The notes: a model not told the origin generated them from the sequence alone. A DNA stretch of 64,000 nucleotides from Methylobacterium sp. J-068 (GCF_022829445.1 NZ_JAKSXY010000125.1:124001-188000), one strand, 5' to 3'; shown: positions 35,971-46,272, numbered from the stretch's first letter. Numbers and translations: made by a program.

Positions 35971-36620
35971 CCGCGCTTGCGCATCCGCAGGATCTTGAAG
36001 AACCCGCCCGGAAAGGTCGGCGCGACGCCGATGAAGTCCACCCCGTGCGCGCGGGCCCAGGCCTCGATCCGGGTCGACTTGAAGGCGGACGACCAGCCGA
36101 TCTTGGTGCAGAGCGGGGCCACGATCTCCTCGACCTTCGCCACCGGCCCGGCCGTCTGTCCGAAATGATTGGCGAGCACGATCTCGCCGCCGGGACGCAC
36201 CACCCGCAGGAATTCGGAGAGTGCGGCCTCCGGGTCGGGCACCAGGGTGATGAGGAACTGGGCCACCACCGCGTCGAAGCTCGCATCGGCGTAGCCGAGG
36301 CGGCAGACATCCATCACCTGGAGGCCGCGCACATGCGTGAACCGGCGGCGCAGGACCTTGGCGCGCGCCCGCTTGAGCATGTCCTCCGAGAGATCGACGC
36401 CGCAGACGAAGGAAGTCGACGGATAGTAGCCGAGCGACAATCCGGTGCCGACGCCGGCCTCGAGGATGCGCGGGCCGCAGGCCACCGCCGCCTCCACCGC
36501 GTCGCGCGCGGCCGGCTCCGTGAGCTTGTCGTAGACCACGTCATAGACCGGCGCCCAGCGGGCATAGGCCTTGCGCATCAGGGCGGTGCTCGGACCGGCC
36601 TCCCGCGGCTCGCTCAGCAT
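35967..36620 (-). CDS. pmtA: Phosphatidylethanolamine N-methyltransferase-like (PmtA, Rhodobacter type)
   Basis: A 217-residue class I SAM methyltransferase. Motif I is LEAGVGTGLSLGYYP (residues 53-67), with GVDLSEDML following and LVPDPEAALSEFLRVVRPGGE as the post-core. This form, with the N-terminal YARWAPVYDVVYDKL segment, is typical of PmtA/UbiE-like enzymes that convert phosphatidylethanolamine to phosphatidylcholine in alphaproteobacteria. Coupling to a VTT-domain lipid-related membrane protein fits a phospholipid role. Other lipid or quinone substrates are not excluded. Confidence 0.82.
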   Translation of the reverse strand: MLSEPREAGPSTALMRKAYARWAPVYDVVYDKLTEPAARDAVEAAVACGPRILEAGVGTGLSLGYYPSTSFVCGVDLSEDMLKRARAKVLRRRFTHVRGLQVMDVCRLGYADASFDAVVAQFLITLVPDPEAALSEFLRVVRPGGEIVLANHFGQTAGPVAKVEEIVAPLCTKIGWSSAFKSTRIEAWARAHGVDFIGVAPTFPGGFFKILRMRKRG

Positions 36621-36669
36621 GTCGATCTCGATGTCCTTGAAAGGGTTGGGTGTGTCGGGCCGGCGCGTG

Positions 36670-37824
36670 TCAGGCCGCTTGCGCTGCGCCGCTCGCCAAC
36701 GCGTCGACGCGTCGAATGGTGCCGCCCCCGAGAACGCGCGCGCGCGGGCCCTCGTCGGCGTAGATCACGCAGGCCTGGCCGGGCGAGACGCCGTCCTCCG
36801 GCGTCGCCAGCAGGATCTCGGCCGTGCCGTCGCGCGGGTCGCGGGTCAACAGGGCCGGGCGCGGCTCGCGGGTGGAGCGCACCCGCACCGCGACGGGTCG
36901 CTCGACAGCACCCTCGGAGGCCGCGCCGAGCCAGTTCATGTCGTTGAGCCGGATCCGGCTGGTGGCGAGGGCCGCGCGCGGGCCGACCACCACGCGGGCG
37001 CTGTCGGGTTCCAGGCGGATCACGTAGAGCGGCTCGCCCACCGCGAGGCGCAGGCCCTTCCGCTGGCCCACGGTGTAATGGATGATGCCGTCGTGGCGGC
37101 CGAGCACCTGCCCGCCGAGATCCACGATGTCGCCGGCCCGCGCCGCGTCGGGGCGCAGGCGCGCGATCACGTCGGCGTAGCGGCCCTGCGGCACGAAGCA
37201 GATGTCCTGGCTGTCGGCCTTCTCCGCCACCGCGAGGCCGAGGTCGCGCGCGAGGCGCCGCGTCTCGTCCTTCGGCAGCTCGCCGAGCGGAAAGCGCAGG
37301 AAATCGAGCTGCTCCGCCGTGGTGGCGTAGAGGAAGTAGCTCTGGTCGCGTGCCGGATCGAGGGCGCGGTAGAGCCCCCGTCCGCCGGCCGGCTCCGGGC
37401 GGCTCGCCACGTAATGGCCGGTGGCGAGGCAATCCGCCTCGAGGTCACGGGCGGTGGCGAGGAGGTCGCGGAACTTGATGGAGCGGTTGCACTCGACGCA
37501 GGGGATCGGGGTCTCGCCGGCGAGGTAGCTCTCGGCGAAGCGGTCGATCACCGATTCGCGGAACCGATCCTCGTAATCGAGGACGTAGTGCGGGATTTCC
37601 AGCGCCTCGGCGACGCGGCGGGCGTCGTGGATGTCCTGGCCGGCGCAGCAGGCGCCCTTGCGGTGGGTGGCCGCCCCGTGGTCGTAGAGCTGGAGCGTGA
37701 TGCCGACGACGTCGTAGCCCTGGCGCTTCAGGAGTCCGGCCACGACGGAGGAATCGACGCCGCCGGACATGGCGACGACGACGCGCGTCTCGTGCGGGGC
37801 CTTGGGAAGATCGAGGGAATTCAT
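36670..37824 (-). CDS. mnmA: tRNA-specific 2-thiouridylase
   Basis: A 384-residue MnmA, which makes 2-thiouridine at position 34 of tRNA-Lys, -Glu and -Gln. The PP-loop SGGVDSS is at residues 20-26; the catalytic cysteines are Cys109 (PIPCVECN) and Cys209 (DSQDICF), and YTVGQRKGL marks the beta-barrel domain. Full length. A single-gene unit 49 bases upstream of pmtA on the same strand. Confidence 0.95.
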   Translation of the reverse strand: MNSLDLPKAPHETRVVVAMSGGVDSSVVAGLLKRQGYDVVGITLQLYDHGAATHRKGACCAGQDIHDARRVAEALEIPHYVLDYEDRFRESVIDRFAESYLAGETPIPCVECNRSIKFRDLLATARDLEADCLATGHYVASRPEPAGGRGLYRALDPARDQSYFLYATTAEQLDFLRFPLGELPKDETRRLARDLGLAVAEKADSQDICFVPQGRYADVIARLRPDAARAGDIVDLGGQVLGRHDGIIHYTVGQRKGLRLAVGEPLYVIRLEPDSARVVVGPRAALATSRIRLNDMNWLGAASEGAVERPVAVRVRSTREPRPALLTRDPRDGTAEILLATPEDGVSPGQACVIYADEGPRARVLGGGTIRRVDALASGAAQAA

Positions 37825-38065
37825 CGCGCCAGGATTCGCCGGGAGGGGCCGGTCCGGCCCCCGCGCGTGAGTCTATAGCCATCCTCGCCCCCGGTTTCCA
37901 GGGAGGGTGTCGCGGCGCCGGGGGATCGTTTGGAACCGCCTGTGCCGGATCGCTGCCGGGCGAAAGCTGCCGGGCCGCGGGCAGGTTTTGCCGAGCGCTT
38001 CCTGACGAACGTGTGACGCCGTCTCAAAAACCATGATCGAACAGTGCCTTAGCGCCGTTACTGGC

Positions 38066-38080
38066 TGGCCCGGCCCTTGC
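38066..38080 (+). promoter_or_regulatory. Sigma-54 promoter upstream of fliK
   Basis: TGGCCCGGCCCTTGC, against the consensus TGGCACG-N4-TTGC: one mismatch, with exact GG-N10-GC spacing. It lies 30 bases before the fliK start. The window also encodes FlbD, a sigma-54 activator of flagellar genes. Confidence 0.7.
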
Positions 38081-38109
38081 GCCGTCGCCGCCAGGGAGAG
38101 AGGCCGCGC

Positions 38110-39549
38110 ATGACTTTTTCGGTGATCGACACGGATGTTTCGGCGGCACGCCGTTCGACCCCCGCCGCCGCCCGTTCGCGGGACACCGGCGCTGCGACCT
38201 TCACGATCGACCACGCCGAATCCGCGCGGACGGCTCCCGTCGGTTCAAAGCTCGCGGACGATCGTTCATCGGCCAAGCGCGCGGCGGCACAACGCAGCGA
38301 GACCTCGCGAACGGCAGCGTCCCAGGACAGGGCCGGCGAGACGGCAAGCGCCCGCCGCGCGAACGCGGGAGCGGAGAAGACGGACAGGACCGGCGACCGC
38401 GCCACCCGCGCGGCGGACGATTCCGCCTCGAAGACGCGCTCGCAGGAGCGGCCGACATCCGATCGGGCCCCGGTCGCGGGCGATCGGGACGGAGCCACCA
38501 AATCCAAAGCCGGTGCCTGCGCGCCGCAGGACTCGAGCGGGGCGGCCGACGGGACGGGTTCGGCCGGAGTTTCGCCCCAGGTGACCGGCAAGGAATCCAC
38601 GGGCGAGCAGACCAAAGACGAGTCCAGTGACAAGGAGGCCACCGTCAAGGAAGGCGCGGCCGAGCCTCCGCCGCCAGTCCTCCCGCTGCCCATCGTGTCA
38701 GTGCCCCCGACATCAGCGACCATCGTGCAGGCCGCCGCGTCCGGTGCCCCGTCCGGAACCGCAAGCGAGCCCGCGCCCGAGACGCAGACGGGCGAAACCG
38801 CCGTCTCTAGCGCCAAGACCGGCGCCCTCGGTACGAAGACCGGCGCCGCGACCACGCAGAACGCCGCCGAGGCGCAGGCGGGTGCCCCCCTCGCCCTGCG
38901 GGTGCAGGCCCGCGCGGGACGCGCCGATGCGGACGAGGGCGGCGAGCGGGCGAAGACGACCCCCGAGGGGGACTTCGCCGCCGCGCTGAAGGCCGCCCCG
39001 GATGGCTCGACCGGGCCGACGCCCGCCCTGACGCCCCTCACCGCCGCGCCGGCCGCGACCCCGGATGTCGCGGCGCCGGCACCGTCCGGCCCCGGAACGC
39101 AGGCTCAGGCGCCGGTCCCCCTCGGCGCCGTGCCGATGACCATCGGTCTGCGCTCCATGGCCGGCAGCAACCAGTTCGAGATCCGCCTCGACCCGAAGGA
39201 TCTGGGACGCATCGACGTCAACCTCGCGATCGACAAGGAGACGGGCACGGTCCAGGCCACCCTCGTGGTGGATCGGCCCGAGACCCTGGCGCTGCTTCAG
39301 CGCGATGCCGGCAACCTGCAGCAGGCCCTGTCCCAGGCCGGCCTCGATGCGCCGGACGGCAGCATCAGCCTGAGCCTGCGGAACGACGGCGGCGGCGGCG
39401 ATGCCTCGCGCGGCTCGAATCCCGAGGGGGAGCGCGCGGGCGCCCGGGGCGGCGGGCGCGGCGGCGACAGCAACGAGACCCCCGTCCTGCCCTTACCCGT
39501 GCCGCTGCGCTTCTCCGGCGCCGCGCGCGGCCTCGACATCCGCATCTGA
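38110..39549 (+). CDS. fliK: Flagellar hook-length control protein
   Basis: A 479-residue FliK-type protein. About 330 N-terminal residues are disordered-looking and rich in Ala, Ser, Thr, Asp and Pro, as expected of the molecular ruler part. The C-terminal Flg_hook domain (about 345-440) is recognisable by FEIRLDPKDLGRIDVNLAIDKE, VQATLVVDRPETLALLQRDAGNLQQALSQAGL and SISLSLR. It would be exported by the flagellar type III system and switch substrate specificity when the hook is complete. ATG 38110 has GGGAGAG upstream. The flgD gene follows after 12 bases. Confidence 0.88.
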   Translation: MTFSVIDTDVSAARRSTPAAARSRDTGAATFTIDHAESARTAPVGSKLADDRSSAKRAAAQRSETSRTAASQDRAGETASARRANAGAEKTDRTGDRATRAADDSASKTRSQERPTSDRAPVAGDRDGATKSKAGACAPQDSSGAADGTGSAGVSPQVTGKESTGEQTKDESSDKEATVKEGAAEPPPPVLPLPIVSVPPTSATIVQAAASGAPSGTASEPAPETQTGETAVSSAKTGALGTKTGAATTQNAAEAQAGAPLALRVQARAGRADADEGGERAKTTPEGDFAAALKAAPDGSTGPTPALTPLTAAPAATPDVAAPAPSGPGTQAQAPVPLGAVPMTIGLRSMAGSNQFEIRLDPKDLGRIDVNLAIDKETGTVQATLVVDRPETLALLQRDAGNLQQALSQAGLDAPDGSISLSLRNDGGGGDASRGSNPEGERAGARGGGRGGDSNETPVLPLPVPLRFSGAARGLDIRI

Positions 39550-39561
39550 GGAACCGATCCC

Positions 39562-40236
39562 ATGTCCACCGGCATCAGCAGCCTCGCGAGTACGGCCTCC
39601 ACGAGCACGACCACGAAGACTTCGTCCCAGGAACTCGCCGGGAACTTTACGCAGTTCCTCACGCTGCTGACGACGCAGCTGAAGAACCAGAACCCCCTCG
39701 ACCCGATGGACACCAACCAGTTCACGCAGCAGCTGGTGCAATATGCCGGCGTCGAGCAGCAGCTGAAGTCGAACGACCGGCTCGATTCGATCTTGACCAA
39801 CGCCAAGTCTTCGAGCGCGGCCTCCGCCACCGGCTTCATCGGTCAGACGATCACGGCGGACGGCAAGACCACGGCGCTCAAGGACGGCTCGGCGACCTGG
39901 ACCCTGACGCCCGCCCGCGCCGCCACCCAGGCCACGATCACGATCAGCGACGCCAAGGGCAACGTCGTGGCGACCCAGAGCAAGGCGCTCGCGGCCGGCG
40001 CCCAGAGCTTCGCCTGGGACGGCCGCTCCTCCACAGGCTTCACCTCGGCCAACGGAAACTATTCGATCAAGGTCGACGCCCTCGACGCGACGGGCACCAA
40101 GGTCAGCGTCGACACGAAGGTCAGCGGAACCGTCGACGGAATCGACCTCACCGGGACGGAACCGGTGCTCCTGCTCGGCACGTCGCGGGTTCCGGTCTCC
40201 TCGGTCCAGGACATCGGTTCCGGGTTGTCCACATGA
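39562..40236 (+). CDS. flgD: Flagellar hook assembly (cap) protein
   Basis: A 224-residue FlgD. The conserved N-terminal segment FTQFLTLLTTQLKNQNPLDPMDTNQFTQQLVQYAGVEQQ is clear in short pieces (FLTLLTTQLKNQNPLDP, FTQQLVQYAGVEQQ; about residues 30-68), followed by the FlgD Ig-like and Tudor-like region with FAWDGRSSTGF. It forms the scaffold at the tip of the growing hook. It is co-transcribed with fliK. Confidence 0.93.
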   Translation: MSTGISSLASTASTSTTTKTSSQELAGNFTQFLTLLTTQLKNQNPLDPMDTNQFTQQLVQYAGVEQQLKSNDRLDSILTNAKSSSAASATGFIGQTITADGKTTALKDGSATWTLTPARAATQATITISDAKGNVVATQSKALAAGAQSFAWDGRSSTGFTSANGNYSIKVDALDATGTKVSVDTKVSGTVDGIDLTGTEPVLLLGTSRVPVSSVQDIGSGLST

Positions 40237-40263
40237 CGAACAGGCGAATCCAATGCGATTGAT

Positions 40264-40323
40264 CCGCTTCAAGATATCTTAAGCGGCACCACCTAGCTTC
40301 CAATCTCGACAGGTCAGTCGAGT
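40264..40323 (+). promoter_or_regulatory. Palindromic region upstream of sciP
   Basis: CCGCTT (40264-40269) and AAGCGG (40281-40286) flank the 10-bp palindrome AAGATATCTT (40271-40280); a second small hairpin CTCGAC-AGGTCA-GTCGAG follows (about 40306-40323). They could be a flgD terminator or an operator for the sciP promoter. No T-run is present. Confidence 0.35.
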
Positions 40324-40336
40324 TGTAGAGCGTATC

Positions 40337-40612
40337 ATGACCGAACCAAGCCGCCCGAGAGTGAAATACGTGATCGGGCCTGATGGAAGTCCGTTAACCA
40401 TTGCGGACCTTCCGCCGACCACCACGCGGCGATGGGTGATCCGTCGCAAGGCCGAAGTGGTCGCCGCCGTCCGGGGCGGGTTGCTCAGTCTCGAGGAAGC
40501 CTGCCAGCGCTACACCCTCACCACCGAGGAATTCCTGAGCTGGCAGTTCTCCATCGACCAGCACGGTCTGGCCGGCCTGCGCACCACGCGCATCCAGCAT
40601 TACCGCCACTGA
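40337..40612 (+). CDS. sciP: SciP/DUF1153 transcriptional regulator, CtrA antagonist
   Basis: A 91-residue DUF1153 protein, with a trpR-like helix-turn-helix. The family block YVIGPDGSPLTIADLPP, RRWVIRRKAEVVAAVRGG, LLSLEEACQRY and the C-terminal HGLAGLRTTRIQHYR is nearly identical to Caulobacter SciP, which binds CtrA and blocks recruitment of RNA polymerase at CtrA-activated promoters. It is followed by its own terminator and then by a CtrA-like box before fliF, placing the antagonist beside a probable target. Confidence 0.92.
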   Translation: MTEPSRPRVKYVIGPDGSPLTIADLPPTTTRRWVIRRKAEVVAAVRGGLLSLEEACQRYTLTTEEFLSWQFSIDQHGLAGLRTTRIQHYRH

Positions 40613-40644
40613 GCCGACATCCACACGGATCCATCCCACACCGG

Positions 40645-40676
40645 AAGCCGCGTCCCCTCACCCGGGCGCGGCTTTC
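40645..40676 (+). terminator. Terminator after sciP
   Basis: AAGCCGCG (40645-40652) pairs with CGCGGCTT (40667-40674); with one bulged T the stem extends by CCC/GGG (40654-40656, 40664-40666). A TTTCGTGTTTC tail follows. Confidence 0.65.
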
Positions 40677-40728
40677 GTGTTTCTCGGGGCCCCCGCCGAC
40701 GGCGCCCGCCCCGCTTCGTTCAGACTTG

Positions 40729-40745
40729 TTAACCCGGCGCTAACC
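40729..40745 (+). promoter_or_regulatory. CtrA-like binding site upstream of fliF
   Basis: TTAACCCGGCGCTAACC matches the CtrA consensus TTAA-N7-TTAA(C) with one mismatch (C for the first T of the second half). It lies about 60 bases before the fliF start. Confidence 0.6.
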
Positions 40746-40804
40746 ATGGACTGGGCAAATTTTGCCGGCCGAGCGCGGAGGGTCCGTCGCTGCGGCTCGA
40801 GTGG

Positions 40805-42433
40805 GTGCGTCGCTTCGTGAAACCGGTCCTCGACCTCGTGACCAAGTTGGGCCCGGCGCGTCTCGCCGCCATGGCCGCCGTCACGATGACGCTGATCGGC
40901 TTCTTCGCCTTCGTGATTCTGCGGGTCTCGAAGCCCGACATGGGCGTCCTCTTCGCCGACCTGTCGATGTCGGATTCCTCCGCCGTGATCCGCGACCTCG
41001 ACGCGCGCGGCATTCGCTACGAGACCCGCGGCGATGCGGGCCAGACCATCCTGGCGCCCCGCGCCGACCTGCCCCGCCTGCGCATGGATCTCGCCGGCAA
41101 GGGCCTGCCGAGCCAGGCCGGCGTCGGCTACGAGATCTTCGACAAGGGTGACGCCTTCTCGTCCACCAACTTCGTGCAGAACGTGAACCACCTGCGGGCG
41201 CTGGAGGGCGAATTGTCCCGCTCGATCCGCGCCATCGGCCGGGTCCAGGCGGCCCGCGTCCACCTGGTGATTCCGGAGCGCCGCCTGTTCGAGCGCGACC
41301 GGGAGACCCCGAGCGCCGCCATCGTCCTCAAGCTGATGGGAGACCTCGACGCCTCGCAGGTCCGGGCCATCCGCCACCTCGCGGCCTCGGCCGTGGAGGG
41401 CTTGAAGCCCGAGCGCGTCTCCATCGTGGACGAGCGCGGGCGCCTCCTCGCCGACGGCGCCAAGGGCGCCGAATCCGAGACCGGCGCGGGGATGGAGGAG
41501 AAGCAGGTCGGCATCGAGCGCCGGCTGCGCTCCCAGATCGAGGAGATCGTCGCCGGGATCGTCGGGGCCGGGCGCGCCCGCGTCCAGGTCAGCGCCGAAC
41601 TCGACCTCAAGCGCGTCGAGAGCCGCTCGGAGAGCTACGATCCCGAGAGCCGTGTGGTGCGCTCCACCCAGACCCGCAGTGAGAACTCGCTCACCGGCGG
41701 CGCCGAGGGCGCGGTCAGCGTGGGCAACGAACTGCCCGGCGCCAACCAGCCCGGGCAGGCCCCGGCGCAGAAGGACTCGACGAACAAGAACGAGGAGACC
41801 ACCAACTACGAGATCTCCCGCGTGACCAAGACGGAGATCGCCGAGGGCGGCCGGGTCAAGCGCCTCTCGGTGGCGGTGGTGGTCGATGGCGCCTACGTGC
41901 CGGGGCCGGACGGCAAGCCGGTCTATCAGCCTCGGCCGGCCGCCGAGGTCGACCGCATCGCCGCCCTGGTGCGGACGGCCATCGGGTTCGACAAGACGCG
42001 CGGCGATCAGGTCGAGGTCGTGAATCTGCGCTTCGCCGAAACCCCCGCCCAGGCCGAGTTCGTCGAGCCGACGCTGATTCAGTCGCTGCTCTCGCCCTCC
42101 AAGGAGGAGGTGATGCGCATCGTCGAGCTCGCGGTGCTCAGCATGCTGACGCTCATCGTGCTGATGGCGGTGGTGCGCCCGCTCCTGAAGAAGGTGCTGG
42201 CCTCCGATCCGCTCCAGATCGCCCTGGTGTCCGGAGCCGGCGCGGCCGGCGCCGTGGCGGGGGGCGCGGACGCCGCCCTGGCGCCGTCGGACAACCCCAC
42301 CGCGCGCCTCGTCGATTTCGCGCAACTCAACGGCAAGGTCCAGGCCGAAACGGTGCAGCGCGTGGTCGACATGGTGCGCGCCAGCCCCAGCGAGACCGTC
42401 GAGGTCCTGCGCAACTGGATCCACGAATCCTGA
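40805..42433 (+). CDS. fliF: Flagellar MS-ring protein
   Basis: A 542-residue FliF. Two membrane helices (about 22-42 and 430-452) enclose a periplasmic part with ring-building domains: YETRGDAGQTILAPRADLPRLRMDLAGKGLP and RVHLVIPERRLFERDRETPSAAIVL are recognisable in short pieces. The C-terminal cytoplasmic tail (about 490-542), which binds FliG, ends in SETVEVLRNWIHES. GTG 40805 is the usual start of this family. First gene of the run fliF-fliG-fliH-fliN-flbD. Confidence 0.94.
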   Translation: MRRFVKPVLDLVTKLGPARLAAMAAVTMTLIGFFAFVILRVSKPDMGVLFADLSMSDSSAVIRDLDARGIRYETRGDAGQTILAPRADLPRLRMDLAGKGLPSQAGVGYEIFDKGDAFSSTNFVQNVNHLRALEGELSRSIRAIGRVQAARVHLVIPERRLFERDRETPSAAIVLKLMGDLDASQVRAIRHLAASAVEGLKPERVSIVDERGRLLADGAKGAESETGAGMEEKQVGIERRLRSQIEEIVAGIVGAGRARVQVSAELDLKRVESRSESYDPESRVVRSTQTRSENSLTGGAEGAVSVGNELPGANQPGQAPAQKDSTNKNEETTNYEISRVTKTEIAEGGRVKRLSVAVVVDGAYVPGPDGKPVYQPRPAAEVDRIAALVRTAIGFDKTRGDQVEVVNLRFAETPAQAEFVEPTLIQSLLSPSKEEVMRIVELAVLSMLTLIVLMAVVRPLLKKVLASDPLQIALVSGAGAAGAVAGGADAALAPSDNPTARLVDFAQLNGKVQAETVQRVVDMVRASPSETVEVLRNWIHES

Positions 42434-42475
42434 TGCCCGCCCCCTCCCTCCATGATGCCTTGAGGCGTTGAGACC

Positions 42476-43528
42476 ATGTCCTCGGGACTGAACATCCAGG
42501 CGGAACTCGCCAAGGGCAACAACGGCGCCTTCGCCGCCATGACGGGCGCCCAGCGCGCGGCGGCCCTGCTGCTGCTGCTCGGTGAGAGCGAGGGCGCGCC
42601 GATCTGGCAGATGCTGGACGAGGACGAGATCAAGCTCGTCTCGCACGCCATGGTGCAGCTCGGCTCGCTCGAGGCCGAGACCGTCGAGAAGCTCATCGTC
42701 GACTTCGTGTCGCGCCTGTCCTCGGGTGGCGGCATCACCTCGAACTTCGAGCGGACCGAATCCCTGCTCCTGAAGATCTTCCCGACCGAGCAGGTCTCGG
42801 CGATCATGGCCGAGATCAAGGGCGCCTCCGGCAAGCGCGTCTGGGCGAGCCTGACGCAGATCGACCCCGAGATCCTGGCCTCGTTCCTGCGCAACGAGTA
42901 CCCGCAGACCGTGGCGGTGGTGCTCTCCAAGGTGCGCTCGGACTACGCCGCGAAGGTGCTCACCATCCTGCCCGAGGACTTCGCCATCGACGTCCTCAAC
43001 CGGATGCTGCGGATGGAGACGGTGCAGAAGGAGGCCCTGCGCCACATCGAGGAGACCCTGCGGGTCGAGTTCGTCTCGACGATCGCCCAGACCACCCGGC
43101 GCGACGCCCACGAACTCATGGCCGACGTCTTCAACGCCTTCGACCGCCAGACCGAGGGCCGCTTCCTCACCGCCCTGGATCAGGCCAATCGCGGTTCGGC
43201 CAAGAAGATCCGCCAGCTCATGTTCACCTTCGAGGACCTGCTCAAGCTCGATGCCGGCAGCGTGCAGACCCTCCTGCGCAAGGTCGACAACGAAACCCTG
43301 TGCCGCGCGCTCAAGGGCGCCGACGAGCGCGTGCGCACCTTCTTCCTTCGCAACATGTCCACGCGCGCGGCCAAGAACATCACCGACGAGATGGGTTCGC
43401 TCGGTCCCATCCGCCTGAAGGACGTCGACGAGGCCCAGGCCAAGATGACCGAACTCGCCAAGGAACTGGCCGAGAAGGGTGAGATCATGATCGCCAAGTC
43501 GAGCGGCGAGGAGGAGCTGGTCTATTGA
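42476..43528 (+). CDS. fliG: Flagellar motor switch protein FliG
   Basis: A 350-residue FliG, the C-ring component that contacts the stator and FliF. The N-terminal, middle (EYPQTVAVVLSK, with the EHPQT-type motif as EYPQT) and C-terminal torque-helix regions are present; charged residues of the torque helix are seen around FFLRNMSTRAAKNITDEM. Its TGA overlaps the TTG start of fliH. Confidence 0.95.
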   Translation: MSSGLNIQAELAKGNNGAFAAMTGAQRAAALLLLLGESEGAPIWQMLDEDEIKLVSHAMVQLGSLEAETVEKLIVDFVSRLSSGGGITSNFERTESLLLKIFPTEQVSAIMAEIKGASGKRVWASLTQIDPEILASFLRNEYPQTVAVVLSKVRSDYAAKVLTILPEDFAIDVLNRMLRMETVQKEALRHIEETLRVEFVSTIAQTTRRDAHELMADVFNAFDRQTEGRFLTALDQANRGSAKKIRQLMFTFEDLLKLDAGSVQTLLRKVDNETLCRALKGADERVRTFFLRNMSTRAAKNITDEMGSLGPIRLKDVDEAQAKMTELAKELAEKGEIMIAKSSGEEELVY

Positions 43529-44124
43529 ACGCGCGCCGCTTCCTCTTCGAGACCGATTTCCGCCCCCGCGCGGACAATCCCGCCACCGTTCGGGAAGCCG
43601 CCGCCCTGGCGGAGGCCGTGGCACGGGCCGAGGCCGAGGGCCATGCGCGGGGCGTCCGCGAGGGTCAGGCCCTGGCCGAGCAGCAGATCCAGGCGCGGCT
43701 CTCGGACGCCATCACCCGACTCGGCCTCGCCGCCGCCGGCCTCATCGGCCAATCCGACGCCCGGGACCGGGAGCGCGAGGACGAGGCGATGGATTTCGCC
43801 ATCGCGCTGGCGCGCAAGATCGCCGGCGAGGCCCTCGACGCGCATCCGCTGGCGGCCATCGGCGACGCGGCGCGCGCCGCGCTCCAGCACCTGCGCGGCG
43901 TTCCACACCTCGTGGTCCGGGTCCACGAGAGCCTCGTCGACGAGGCCGAGACCCTGGTGAAGCGCCTCGCGCGCGAGCGCGGCTTCGAGGGCCGGCTCGT
44001 GGTTCTGGGCGAGCCCGACCTCGCCCCCGGCGACGCCCGCATGGAATGGGCCGATGGCGGCGTGGTGCGCGACCGCGCCCGCATCGAGGCCGCCGTTCTC
44101 GATGCCGTCGGCATCGCCTCCTGA
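43525..44124 (+). CDS. fliH: Flagellar export ATPase regulator FliH/FlbE-like
   Basis: A 199-residue protein in the fliH (Caulobacter flbE) position. The central Ala/Glu-rich helix contains GHARGVREGQALAEQQIQARL, echoing the GxxxG-type helix of FliH, and the C-terminal part has the FliH/YscL globular pattern (ALARKIAGEALDAHP, GDARMEWADGGVVRD). It would dock the FliI ATPase to the switch. TTG start overlapping the fliG stop by four bases. Confidence 0.85.
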   Translation: MNARRFLFETDFRPRADNPATVREAAALAEAVARAEAEGHARGVREGQALAEQQIQARLSDAITRLGLAAAGLIGQSDARDREREDEAMDFAIALARKIAGEALDAHPLAAIGDAARAALQHLRGVPHLVVRVHESLVDEAETLVKRLARERGFEGRLVVLGEPDLAPGDARMEWADGGVVRDRARIEAAVLDAVGIAS

Positions 44125-44151
44125 TCCGTTCAAGCACCCCGAGAAAACACC

Positions 44152-44496
44152 ATGTCCGACGATTTCAGCCTGCCCCAGCTCAACGGAATGGACGCGTCCT
44201 TCGACGGCCTCGGCACCGAGTCCATCCGCGAAACGCCGACCACCCCGAAGAGCGCGGCCGATCTCGAGCAGGTCTTCGACGTGCCCGTAATGGTCTCGGC
44301 GGTGCTCGGCTCCTCGCGCATGCCGATCGGCGACCTTCTCCGGCTCCAGCCCGGCGCCGTGCTCGAACTCGACCGCAAGGTCGGCGAGGCGATCGATATC
44401 TTCGTGAACAACCGCCTCGTGGCGCGGGGCGAGGTCGTGCTCGTGGAGGAGCGCCTGGGCGTGACGATGACCGAGATCATCAAGAGCGACCACTGA
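44152..44496 (+). CDS. fliN: Flagellar motor switch protein FliN
   Basis: A 114-residue FliN. The SpoA-like C-terminal domain (about 40-114) is clear: VPVMVSAVLGSSRMPIGDLLRLQPGAVLELDRKVGEAIDIFVNNRLVARGEVV in short recognisable pieces such as LLRLQPGAVLELDR and RGEVVLVEERLGV. The ~40 residues before it are acidic and variable. It forms the lower C-ring. Confidence 0.95.
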   Translation: MSDDFSLPQLNGMDASFDGLGTESIRETPTTPKSAADLEQVFDVPVMVSAVLGSSRMPIGDLLRLQPGAVLELDRKVGEAIDIFVNNRLVARGEVVLVEERLGVTMTEIIKSDH

Positions 44497-44561
44497 GCCT
44501 TCCTGCCCTTCCCGGCCGACGCGCGCCCGCGCGAAGCCAAACCTGACGGAGACCCTGGGCC

Positions 44562-45929
<1,368 letters not shown>

Positions 45930-45937
45930 GGAACCGG

Positions 45938-45969
45938 CCGGCGGCACGCCGGCGCCCGCGCGCCGCCGG
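45938..45969. terminator. Hairpin after flbD
   Basis: CCGGCGGC (45938-45945) pairs with GCCGCCGG (45962-45969) around a 16-base loop, between convergent genes. No T-run; weak support. Confidence 0.3.
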
Positions 45970-45971
45970 GA

Positions 45972-46238
45972 TCAGGGCCGTTCGGCCGCCATCTGCACCG
46001 AATGGGCGCGCTCGAGCTTCTCGAAGGACACGAACCGGGCGATGTCGGCCTCGACGTCGCGGATCGTCTCCTCGACGAGGTGCTGCTGTAGGGCGATGCG
46101 CGGATCGTCGGGCGGGAGCCCGTCCCGGGCCTGCAGGCGCTCGACGGCCTGCTTCACGACGCCGTAGACGGTCTCGCGCTCGGCGCGGGACATGGCGGGG
46201 TTGACGGCGCGCGCGATGAGGTCGCTGAACTCGGACAT
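45972..46238 (-). CDS. Small protein of unknown function, linked to capsule export gene
   Basis: An 88-residue mostly helical, acidic protein (EFSDLIARAVNPAMSRAERETVYGVV is the most regular part). No recognised domain. It lies 34 bases downstream of the capsule export gene on the same strand and is probably co-transcribed. Codon use and length are consistent with a real gene; no function is proposed. Confidence 0.6.
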   Translation of the reverse strand: MSEFSDLIARAVNPAMSRAERETVYGVVKQAVERLQARDGLPPDDPRIALQQHLVEETIRDVEADIARFVSFEKLERAHSVQMAAERP

Positions 46239-46272
46239 GCGGGATACGAAGCCGTGGACGGTCGATGGGACT

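Noticed and set aside
40658..43624. 988-codon open frame on the minus strand
   Set aside because: It lies opposite fliF and fliG, whose products are full length with clear motifs. The antisense translation is His/Asp/Gly/Leu-rich with no domain, as expected of a shadow frame in GC-rich DNA.
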